From: Nitrososphaerales archaeon TH5893
GTDB lineage: Archaea; Thermoproteota; Nitrososphaeria; Nitrososphaerales; Nitrososphaeraceae
DNA: 6,727 bases
NCBI GenBank assembly: GCA_014523685.1
Contig: JAATVT010000192.1
Location: 1 to 6,727, forward strand
Direction of reading: 5' to 3'
Shown: piece by piece, positions 1 through 4,456 of the stretch
Layout of the letters: each line of letters begins with the position of its first letter
Position numbering within the stretch: position 1 is the first letter of the stretch
Notes under the pieces: generated by a model
Database searches by the model: none
Seen by the model: the letters and a program-made list of their open reading frames with translations, nothing else
Told to the model about the DNA's origin: nothing
Program-made: the position numbers and the translations under genes

Positions 1-192
1 AAACTTTTCTGATTCATTGTACTTTGTATCTATAATCTATTATTATTTCTGGATTGAGAAGCTTCTATAGCTCCTATTTTAAAGTGAAATGTGATACTTT
101 TATCTAGAGTACTGAAGTGCTAGTCATTAGGCATTAGACAGAATAGTATACTGTTAGTGTTACCGTATTCCCAAGCATATCGTTGCAGAGAA
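1..192. other. AT-rich non-coding DNA before the duplicated module
   Basis: All six frames are interrupted by stops, and I see no gene, RNA or strong terminator here. One detail is the 9-mer TCTAGAGTA at 103-111, which is the reverse complement of TACTCTAGA found in the promoter of the first peptide gene (219-227). It could be an outlying copy of the same operator-like site, but a match of this length can be chance in AT-rich DNA. Confidence 0.5.
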
Positions 193-217
193 TGTATATA
201 TCCAATTGTTACATTCG

Positions 218-263
218 ATACTCTAGATTTAATACTCTAGTTATGTCTACTACTAAAAAGTAG
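218..263 (+). promoter_or_regulatory. Operator-like repeats upstream of peptide gene 1
   Basis: Two exact direct copies of ATACTCTAG lie at 218-226 and 232-240, 14 bases apart. They are followed by an inverted repeat CTACT (247-251) / AGTAG (259-263). Both parts are kept in the second unit (848-856, 862-870 and 877-893), although neighbouring bases have changed. The position just upstream of the TATA region and the spacing of roughly one and a third helical turns fit a binding site for a dimeric regulator. That role is inferred from layout and conservation between two paralogous copies only. Confidence 0.45.
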
Positions 264-281
264 TTATATCCTTCCTAGCTC

Positions 282-297
282 AAATATACGTATATTT
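282..297 (+). promoter_or_regulatory. TATA box of peptide gene 1, inside a perfect palindrome
   Basis: AAATATACGTATATTT is a perfect 16-bp palindrome centred about 23 bases before the ATG at 313. An archaeal TATA box places transcription start about 26 bases downstream of its centre, so the mRNA would begin at or very near the start codon (leaderless), which agrees with the lack of a ribosome binding site. In unit 2 the same element (912-927) has one change, which breaks the symmetry. Confidence 0.65.
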
Positions 298-312
298 TCA
301 TACTCTCTTTCA

Positions 313-525
313 ATGTCTAAAAAGCAAACAACTGTCTTAATGGCAGCCGTGTTAGCAGTCGCAACAGTCCTCGCAGCTGGATTGACAGTACTCCCAAGCA
401 CTGTACAAGAAGCACAAGCAAACCCATGTAGTAATAACCAAGAAGTCGAAAGGGAAAATCCTTCTATTGGTGTAGGGGAGCAGAATTGCGACTTGACCGG
501 CTACTTCGAATTCGATGAGGATTAG
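313..525 (+). CDS. Small secreted acidic two-cysteine peptide, copy 1
   Basis: This 70-residue protein is not assigned to a named family. Residues 1-7 are short and basic (MSKKQTT). Residues 8-27 form a hydrophobic segment, and AQA at 34-36 is a good signal peptidase I site, so export through Sec is likely. The predicted mature peptide is only about 34 residues (37-70). It starts NPCSNN, is strongly acidic (nine Asp/Glu) and contains exactly two cysteines, C39 and C59, which could form one disulfide outside the cell. It ends in the acidic tail EFDED. The start is chosen because it directly follows a TATA box at leaderless distance. A near-identical paralogue lies 630 bases downstream. Its function is unknown: a cell-surface, signalling or metal-binding peptide is possible, but nothing in the sequence decides. 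It is very likely a real gene, because two copies keep frame, start, signal peptide and mature part. Confidence 0.85.
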   Translation: MSKKQTTVLMAAVLAVATVLAAGLTVLPSTVQEAQANPCSNNQEVERENPSIGVGEQNCDLTGYFEFDED

Positions 526-545
526 GATAACCTAGACCCCACCCA

Positions 546-560
546 TTTTTTTTATTTTTT
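546..560 (+). terminator. T-rich terminator after peptide gene 1
   Basis: A run of eight T, one A and six T starts 20 bases after the stop codon. Archaeal RNA polymerase terminates at such T tracts without needing a hairpin. The same tract is present at 1176-1190 after copy 2. Confidence 0.7.
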
Positions 561-616
561 AAAAGACGAACTACGATCATGTATGTAAGAAATGTGGACC
601 TGCTAGCTTAGAACTA

Positions 617-624
617 CTTTTATC
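617..624 (+). promoter_or_regulatory. Possible TATA box for hairpin RNA 1
   Basis: CTTTTATC is centred about 26 bases before G646, the first base of the hairpin, which is the usual archaeal distance from TATA to transcription start. It lies beyond the terminator of the peptide gene, so the hairpin may be its own transcript. The motif is weak, and it sits in a segment identical between the units (equivalent 1247-1254), so its conservation is not independent evidence. Confidence 0.35.
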
Positions 625-645
625 CACTAAAAACCAAAACGTAAC

Positions 646-721
646 GTTGGTGTAGGTTATGAAAAGGGATTACCGCAAATCCTTGCGGCTAGTCGTTTTC
701 ATAGGTAGTCCCTACACCAAC
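646..721 (+). ncRNA. Candidate structured small RNA (compound hairpin), copy 1
   Basis: The outer stem is GTTGGTGTAGG (646-656) with CCTACACCAAC (711-721), 11 perfect pairs. Inside it are ATGAAAA (659-665) with TTTTCAT (696-702), GATT (668-671) with AGTC (691-694), and CCGCAA (673-678) with TTGCGG (683-688), closed by the loop ATCC. About 28 pairs in a 76-base element is far more than expected by chance. The 3' side of the outer junction has eight unpaired bases (703-710). It does not fit a tRNA, lacks C/D boxes, and has no proper H/ACA pocket although ACA follows the stem. It could be an independent small RNA, a processed 3' end, or a DNA-level element. The second copy keeps the outer stem exactly. 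Confidence 0.55.
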
Positions 722-729
722 AAATCATT

Positions 730-822
730 CATGTAAATTACAACTTTCCAAACGGCCCTAGAAAACACCGTTAGCGGCTAGAAAGCTTTTAGTATTTACT
801 GAGTCCTGAATTGTAGGCACTT
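730..822. other. Spacer between the duplicated units
   Basis: No coding frame is visible. The only pattern is CTAGAAA repeated at 758-764 and 778-784 around CCGTTAGCGG, which could form a three-base-pair mini-hairpin. I assign no function. Unit 2 lacks this sequence on its right side, so it is unique DNA. Confidence 0.4.
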
Positions 823-847
823 TGTATATATCTGATTGATACATCCG

Positions 848-893
848 ATACTCTAGATTTAATACTCTAGATATATCTACTACGAAAAAGTAG
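848..893 (+). promoter_or_regulatory. Operator-like repeats upstream of peptide gene 2
   Basis: Direct repeats ATACTCTAG at 848-856 and 862-870 are followed by CTACT (877-881) / AGTAG (889-893). Both are unchanged relative to unit 1, although flanking positions differ, including the loop of the inverted repeat (one change, T to G). Preservation of these motifs amid drift supports a regulatory role. The binding factor is unknown. Confidence 0.45.
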
Positions 894-911
894 CCATATC
901 CTTCCTAGCTC

Positions 912-927
912 AAATATACGTATACTT
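912..927 (+). promoter_or_regulatory. TATA box of peptide gene 2
   Basis: AAATATACGTATACTT lies at the same distance from the ATG (943) as in unit 1, again predicting a leaderless mRNA. One T-to-C change removes the perfect symmetry seen in unit 1, so if the palindrome is a repressor site the two genes may respond differently. Confidence 0.6.
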
Positions 928-942
928 TCATACTCTCTTTCA

Positions 943-1155
943 ATGTCCAAAAAGCAAACAACTGTCTTAATGGCAGCAGTCTTAGCCATAGCAACAGTTC
1001 TCACAGTTGGAGTTGCAGCACTTCCAGGTTCGGTACAAGAAGCACAAGCAAACCCATGTAGTAATAACCAAGAAGTCGAAATGCAAAGTCCTTCTATTGG
1101 TGTAGGGGAGCAGAATTGCGACTTGACCGGCTACTTCGAATTCGATGAGGATTAG
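943..1155 (+). CDS. Small secreted acidic two-cysteine peptide, copy 2
   Basis: This 70-residue paralogue of the gene at 313 has the same architecture: basic start MSKKQTT, hydrophobic residues 8-27, cleavage after AQA (34-36), and a mature acidic peptide with C39 and C59. The signal peptide has drifted at several hydrophobic positions (for example VLTVGVAALPGSV). The mature peptide differs from copy 1 at only three adjacent residues, 47-49 (MQS in place of REN). The codons of the remaining mature part match copy 1 base for base, so recent exchange between copies is as likely as selection on the protein. The two peptides could act together, or one could be a dosage copy. Function is unknown. 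Confidence 0.85.
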   Translation: MSKKQTTVLMAAVLAIATVLTVGVAALPGSVQEAQANPCSNNQEVEMQSPSIGVGEQNCDLTGYFEFDED

Positions 1156-1175
1156 GATAACCTAGACCTCACCCA

Positions 1176-1190
1176 TTTTTTTTATTTTTT
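1176..1190 (+). terminator. T-rich terminator after peptide gene 2
   Basis: The T8-A-T6 tract lies 20 bases after the stop codon and is identical to the tract after copy 1. Confidence 0.7.
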
Positions 1191-1246
1191 AAAAGACGAA
1201 CTACGATCATGTATGTAAGAAATGTGGACCTGCTAGCTTAGAACTA

Positions 1247-1254
1247 CTTTTATC
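1247..1254 (+). promoter_or_regulatory. Possible TATA box for hairpin RNA 2
   Basis: CTTTTATC lies about 26 bases before G1276, the first hairpin base. It is the same weak motif and distance as in unit 1, inside a stretch that is identical in both units. Confidence 0.35.
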
Positions 1255-1275
1255 CACTAAAAACAATAGCATTAT

Positions 1276-1352
1276 GTTGGTGTAGGTTATTGAGCAAGGC
1301 TGCCGCAAATAATTGCAGGAAGTCGTTTTCTTGTAGTCATTCCTACACCAAC
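1276..1352 (+). ncRNA. Candidate structured small RNA (compound hairpin), copy 2
   Basis: The outer stem is GTTGGTGTAGG (1276-1286) with CCTACACCAAC (1342-1352), identical to copy 1. The apical part is CCGCAA (1303-1308) with TTGCAGG (1313-1319), where one A bulges, under a loop ATAA. GGCT (1298-1301) pairs with AGTC (1321-1324). Relative to copy 1 this helix changed A-U to G-U and U-G to C-G on one strand only, so pairing is kept. The lower inner helix ATGAAAA/TTTTCAT of copy 1 is not preserved; CAAG (1295-1298) with CTTG (1329-1332) is a possible substitute that competes for G1298. The element is probably a diverging paralogue of the RNA at 646-721. Confidence 0.5.
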
Positions 1353-1460
1353 AAATCATTGTCCATTGGATTGCACATTAATGAGCTTCTAAAGGTCTTT
1401 GAATGTCATTTAATGAATATCCTTTATTGCTGGCTATTCCAACGATAGGGTCTGGCTCTT

Positions 1461-1909
1461 TTATTGGAGGCTTGGCATGTGAATGACAGCAGCACAGAGT
1501 TCCATTATCTTACCTCTGTAGAAAGTAATAGGACATTCTGTATGTTTTACTTGACATTCGCTTATGAGAATAGTTGAATATATATATCCTTTCGTTGGCT
1601 GAATGTCGTCATTAAAATACGCCGCTTGTAGTGTAGCTTCTTCTCCTTTTAGTTCGTCTTCTATTATTATTTCATCTGAGTTTGATTTAGATGAAGAATG
1701 AAATATTATCTACACCGTTTAACATATTGACCTTTGATTGAATGATGCGTAAAGCGTCGTTTATAATAACACCGTTTGTGGTCAAGTCCATGATGTGCTT
1801 GTAAATATCTGTGACTATAGCATGGGCCTGCAGCTTTATCTTCGGGTCAGCTACCGTTTCTGCTATTTCCATAGTCTGTTTTAGATTGCGCTTCATACCG
1901 GTCATACAT
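1461..1909 (-). pseudogene. Frameshifted remnant of a small helical protein gene
   Basis: On the minus strand a frame from ATG 1905 (stop at 1687) encodes a 72-residue helical sequence containing ADPKIKLQAHAIV and MDLTTNGVIINDALRIIQ, which reads like real protein. A second frame open from 1709 continues to the stop at 1463-1461 with an acidic stretch (SDEIIIEDELKGEE) and then YIYSTILISECQV. It has no start codon of its own, so the two parts look like one gene of about 150 codons broken near 1700; removing one T from the ATTT there joins them. At the 5' end, ATG 1909 in another frame gives MYDRYEAQ, hinting at a further shift. I do not recognise the family. The helical, acidic character and neighbouring decay would suit a remnant of an integrated element, but that is a guess. 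The first 72 residues could still be made. Confidence 0.45.
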
Positions 1910-1965
1910 TTCTGGCTGTTTTCTTTCTGACTGTCTGTTAACCAAACTAAAAATAAGTGGGGAGG

Positions 1966-2204
1966 TTAATCGGCTGCTTCCACGTTATAGCTTGTCTCTT
2001 TGCCCTCGCCTTGTCTTGTTATCTTCAGTAGAGTCTTTCCCTGGGATAGAATGTAGTCTATTCGTCCTTATGTCGTCTTACCGGTTTCACCCATTGAATC
2101 ATTAAAAAGGTCAGTCAAAAGACACCGTTTGTAGTTGTAGTCTCTTCTTCTGTCGCTTCTATTCTCTCGTCTAACTTATGCGGTAACTGATTGATCCTTA
2201 ACAA
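1966..2204 (-). pseudogene. Remnant of a second small minus-strand gene
   Basis: On the minus strand, a frame from TTG 2204 encodes INQLPHKLDERIEATEEE followed by TTTTNGVF and stops at TGA 2117-2115. In the next frame LTDLFNDSMGETGKTT runs to TAA 2070-2068, and after that stop the same frame continues GRIDYILSQGKTLLKITRQG to TAA 1968-1966. One extra T in the T4 run near 2118-2121 would join the first two parts as NGVFLTDLF, so the segments look like a single gene of about 78 codons with one frameshift and one nonsense change. The family is not recognised. It lies directly upstream of, and on the same strand as, the remnant at 1461-1909, so both may be from one decayed unit. Translation was done by eye. 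Confidence 0.4.
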
Positions 2205-2212
2205 CTAAGGAT
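2194..2212. other. Perfect 7-bp hairpin at the head of the minus-strand remnant
   Basis: ATCCTTA (2194-2200), loop ACAAC, TAAGGAT (2206-2212). It overlaps the apparent beginning of the degraded minus-strand gene. No T run follows on the plus strand, so it is not an obvious terminator; an operator or chance palindrome is possible. Confidence 0.35.
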
Positions 2213-2473
2213 AAAGACGGTAGTAGCAATAGTTTACGCTCTCATTATTATTCCAGATTAATTTTTTTATTTTACCTTTAAAGATAAGTTAAATGCCCCC
2301 TGAATGGAGAATAATTTAGTCTAACAATTATCTATTTTAATAGAATCCTCAAAATCATTTCATGCAAAGTTCCTCGCCAAAAACATGAAAAAATGAGAAT
2401 ACGATTGAAGGGGTGATCTGTACGGCTTTAAAAACAAAAACTTTTCCTATGCCTTAAACCCTCGTACTTCCAA
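2213..2473. other. AT-rich non-coding DNA upstream of pyrB
   Basis: No frame longer than a few codons is present. A T7-A-T4 tract at 2262-2273 could end plus-strand transcription; read on the minus strand it is A-rich and could instead hold a promoter for the broken genes below 2204. TCATTTCATG (2355-2364) can pair with CATGAAAAAATGA (2384-2396) with three bulged bases, a weak possible hairpin. Nothing else is recognised. Confidence 0.4.
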
Positions 2474-2481
2474 TTTATATT
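2474..2481 (+). promoter_or_regulatory. TATA box of pyrB
   Basis: TTTATATT is centred about 33 bases before the ATG at 2511. This predicts a transcript starting about 2503-2507 with a leader of only a few bases, which supports ATG 2511 as the original start of pyrB even though the frame breaks after it. Confidence 0.6.
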
Positions 2482-2510
2482 AGACATCGAGGATTGATTC
2501 CTGGTGATTA

Positions 2511-3450
2511 ATGCATAAACAACCACCTTTTTGATAGAGATATTGTTTCAATCAGAGATTTTTCAAGACAAGAACTTGAATATATCTTCTCTGCTACCGA
2601 TAAGATAAGTATTCTAAAACCAAATGAAAAAAGCAATTTTGGTAAGGGGAGAATTCTTGGATATATTTTTTATGAGCCCAGCACTAGAACTAGAATGAGT
2701 TTTGAGGCGGCTATGGCCTCACTGGGAGGGAGTTCTATTGGAATATTTGATTCCAAGTCATCCTCGATTGAAAAAGGTGAGAGCCTAGCAGACACAATAA
2801 GAATAATGGACTTGTATTCTGATGTCCTTGTCCTGCGACACACGTTAGATGGCTCTAGTAGATTTGCTGGCGAATTAGCACGAAATCCAATTATAAATGC
2901 AGGTAGCGGGAGCGAAGAACATCCTACACAAGCAATGCTTGATCTTTATACAATTATCAAGGAAAAAAAGAAAATTGATGGCCTAACGATAGGAATCGTA
3001 GGTGACCTAAAATATGGTAGAACGGTCTATTCATTACTATATGGTTTAGCAAGCTACAATGTAACAGTTCATTTGATATCGCCACCTACTCTACACATTA
3101 GAGAAGAATCGATCGGTGATATTTCTAAATCGCTAAGCATTTATCAGCATACAGAACTTGATGACGACATTTTGTCAAAACTCGATATCATATATGTTAC
3201 TCGAATTCAAAAGGAGCGTTTTCCTGATATGCAGGAATATGAAAAGGTTAGAGGTACATTTACCATAGATGGGTCGGTTCTCGAGAGAGCAAAATCCAAT
3301 GTAACTATAATGCATCCTATGCCAAGAATGGATGAAATATCGCATTCTGTTGACTCTACAAAAAATGCGGCCTATTTTAAACAGGCTGGGTTTGGGAGGG
3401 AATTACGGGCAGCCCTTCTTGCACTGGTATTAAATGAAAATCCATTCTAG
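2511..3450 (+). CDS. pyrB: Aspartate carbamoyltransferase catalytic chain, frameshifted near its start
   Basis: PyrB joins carbamoyl phosphate and aspartate to carbamoyl-aspartate, the committed cytoplasmic step of pyrimidine synthesis. Family motifs are clear: EPSTRTR at 2665-2685 (carbamoyl-phosphate loop), RHT, EHPTQAMLDL, GDLKYGRTV, VTRIQKERF, MHPMPRMDEI and a C-terminal QAGFGRELRAALLALVL. From 2533 to the stop the frame is intact (305 residues) but has no ATG, GTG or TTG before 2695. Starting at ATG 2695 would delete STRTR and so the active site. ATG 2511 gives MHKQPPF and then TGA at 2532. Removing one T from T5 2528-2532 joins it as MHKQPPFDRDIVSIRDF, giving 312 residues, the normal family length. 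Hence there is a sequence error, a true mutation, slippage during expression, or an unusual start (ATA 2515, ATT). No pyrI regulatory-chain gene follows. Confidence 0.93.
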
Positions 3451-3496
3451 AACAAAACCCTATTGTAAAACTGTATTATGACATTCCCCTAGCCAC

Positions 3497-3516
3497 GTAA
3501 GAACCACTGTTCTTAC
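3497..3516. other. Perfect 8-bp hairpin downstream of pyrB
   Basis: GTAAGAAC (3497-3504), loop CACT, GTTCTTAC (3509-3516), starting 47 bases after the pyrB stop. No T run follows, so it may stabilise the pyrB mRNA end or be a palindromic protein site. The role is not determined. Confidence 0.45.
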
Positions 3517-3561
3517 ACTGAAATAATCTTGGGATGTTTGAATACTGAGAAATTTGAGCTT

Positions 3562-3592
3562 AACTCTATAGTAGCTTTTGGTACATAGAGTT
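3562..3592. promoter_or_regulatory. Hairpin upstream of the CdvB-like gene
   Basis: AACTCTAT (3562-3569) pairs with ATAGAGTT (3585-3592), and GTA/TAC (3571-3573 with 3582-3584) extends the stem past one bulged A, leaving the loop GCTTTTGG. It ends 47 bases before the start codon, a place where an operator or leader structure could act. I cannot point to a convincing TATA box for this gene, though ATTTTAACATT at 3602-3612 is a weak candidate. Confidence 0.35.
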
Positions 3593-3639
3593 TGACATTG
3601 GATTTTAACATTTCCAGATATTTAGTTTAAATGAATTAG

Positions 3640-4257
3640 ATGGATCGACAGCGGCTGCAATTTCAGAATGATATCGCAGGAGCAACAAGCGTAGTGAATA
3701 GTCAGCTCTCAAGGTTGCGAATGCTTGACAAGAAGTTTGCCGCGATGGATAAAGATTTTCGATATAAAATAGCACAGAGTATAAAGTCTGGGAATAACTC
3801 GCGTGCAAAAGCACTAGCAAACGAGCTTTCAAATATTCGTAGGGTACGAAATACTACACAGAACGTTAGCCTAGCTCTTGAAGTGGTGGTAATTCGTTTT
3901 AGTACTATCAATGAATTCGCGATGGTGATGGAGACCATAAACCCCACCATAGAACTCATCAAAGAAATACAGAGAGATATTTCAACTGTCGTACCAAGCG
4001 CAAGTGGAATGATATCCGAAGTAAATTCCATAACCTCCGATGTTCTCGTCAATTCCAATCTCAAATTGGATATAAATAAAATTCCAACTCCAATAGATGC
4101 AGATGCCATTTCAATACTTAATGAGGTCGAGAATATGCTCGAAGATGAAGCAAAGGTAAGGCTGCCTGAAATTCCAACTTCCATCCAGGAGATTAGAGAA
4201 AGTAAAGTTGCAGAAAAAACTGTGCTAGACGAAAAAAGGGTAATGGTAGAGGGCTAA
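3640..4257 (+). CDS. CdvB-like ESCRT-III (Snf7 family) protein
   Basis: This 205-residue protein resembles archaeal CdvB paralogues, which polymerise on membranes and act in division or vesicle formation with the ATPase CdvC (Vps4-like). A helical hairpin spans about 1-100. It is rich in Lys/Arg (SRLRMLDKKF at 24-33) and contains RAKALANELSNIRRVRNTT (55-73) and LALEVVVIRFSTINEF (78-93), the pattern of the ESCRT-III core. The C-terminal part is acidic (NEVENMLEDE, 161-170), followed by LPEIP at 175-179, which resembles a MIM2 motif for binding the MIT domain of the ATPase. ATG 3640 directly follows an in-frame stop (3637-3639), so it cannot start earlier. No ribosome binding site is seen. The last codons (200-205, ending VMVEG) lie in the first unit of the tandem repeat. 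Nitrososphaeria carry several CdvB homologues; which one this is cannot be told here. Confidence 0.8.
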   Translation: MDRQRLQFQNDIAGATSVVNSQLSRLRMLDKKFAAMDKDFRYKIAQSIKSGNNSRAKALANELSNIRRVRNTTQNVSLALEVVVIRFSTINEFAMVMETINPTIELIKEIQRDISTVVPSASGMISEVNSITSDVLVNSNLKLDINKIPTPIDADAISILNEVENMLEDEAKVRLPEIPTSIQEIRESKVAEKTVLDEKRVMVEG

Positions 4258-4353
4258 TAGGGTAATGGTAGAGGGCTAATAGGGTAATGGTAGAGGGCTA
4301 ATAGGGTAATGGTAGAGGGCTAATAGGGTAATGGTAGAGGGCTAATAGGGTAA
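4238..4353 (+). repeat. Perfect 22-base tandem repeat, five units plus a partial
   Basis: Five identical 22-base units start at 4238, 4260, 4282, 4304 and 4326, followed by a six-base partial GGGTAA (4348-4353). Each unit begins GGGTAATGGTAGAGG and ends GCTAATA. The first unit contains the last codons and stop of the CdvB-like gene, so the array arose by copying the gene's own 3' end outward. Because the stop lies in unit 1, copy number does not change the protein. Every unit holds ATG GTA GAG GGC TAA, a four-residue mini frame. There is no spacer variation, so it is not CRISPR. Confidence 0.95.
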
Positions 4354-4405
4354 AATCAAACAAAATCCTGCCACACGGTTGAGTAGGGTCCATTATATCA
4401 ATAGT

Positions 4406-4417
4406 AAAATATAATTT
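4406..4417 (+). promoter_or_regulatory. TATA box of the NrdD-like regulator gene
   Basis: AAAATATAATTT lies about 45 bases before ATG 4457, predicting a start near 4437 and a leader of about 20 bases. GAGG at 4451-4454 is only two bases from the ATG, too close for a typical ribosome binding site. An own promoter separates this gene from the CdvB-like gene and repeat array. Confidence 0.55.
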
Positions 4418-4456
4418 ACAAAGTAGTTTTAATCATTTAGGTAGAATATCGAGGCA

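Larger units (their letters stand above)
193..729 (+). repeat. Tandem duplication, unit 1 (peptide gene plus hairpin RNA)
   Basis: This block matches 823-1360 at a constant offset of 630 bases with no gap until one extra base inside the hairpin of unit 2. Similarity is uneven. The promoter is about 92 percent identical. The signal-peptide codons (313-402) show about 18 changes in 90. Bases 403-634 show only 4 changes in 232. Inside the hairpin element (646-721) only the arms and a few inner blocks are shared. Similarity stops abruptly after AACAAATCATT at about 729. The unit therefore contains promoter, small secreted protein, terminator and hairpin, and was duplicated as a whole. Bases 730-822 between the units are unrelated spacer. 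Confidence 0.93.
823..1360 (+). repeat. Tandem duplication, unit 2 (peptide gene plus hairpin RNA)
   Basis: This is the second member of the 630-base tandem duplication described for 193-729. All parts appear in the same order: operator-like repeats, TATA region, 70-codon gene, T-rich terminator and hairpin. A single one-base insertion near 1341, at the inner edge of the right hairpin arm, is the only length difference. Homology ends after AACAAATCATT at about 1360. Confidence 0.93.

Noticed and set aside
646..721. tRNA gene, because the element is 76 bases long with a paired end
   Set aside because: The stem is 11 bp, there is no T-arm GTTCRA motif, and the fold is one long hairpin, not a cloverleaf.
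646..721. Small transposon (MITE-like) with 11-bp terminal inverted repeats
   Set aside because: No target duplication is visible, and both copies lie at the same place inside a larger duplication, so there is no evidence of independent movement; the inner pairing points to an RNA.
646..729. H/ACA guide RNA, because ACA follows the outer stem
   Set aside because: There is no symmetrical unpaired guide pocket (two bases on the left against eight on the right) and the upper stem shows no clear kink-turn.
1403..1486. 27-residue plus-strand frame beginning MSFNEYPLLLAIPTIG
   Set aside because: It is hydrophobic and superficially plausible, but short, without a promoter signal, and it overlaps the end of the minus-strand remnant.
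2695..3450. A short 251-residue PyrB starting at ATG 2695
   Set aside because: This would lack the STRTR carbamoyl-phosphate loop and 61 N-terminal residues that are plainly encoded upstream in the same frame.
3702..4184. 160-residue minus-strand frame opposite the CdvB-like gene
   Set aside because: It is Ser-rich and of low complexity, as expected from the antisense of a helical gene, and lies wholly inside a well-supported gene.
4238..4353. CRISPR array
   Set aside because: Units are contiguous 22-mers with no spacers and the first overlaps a coding end; this is a tandem repeat.
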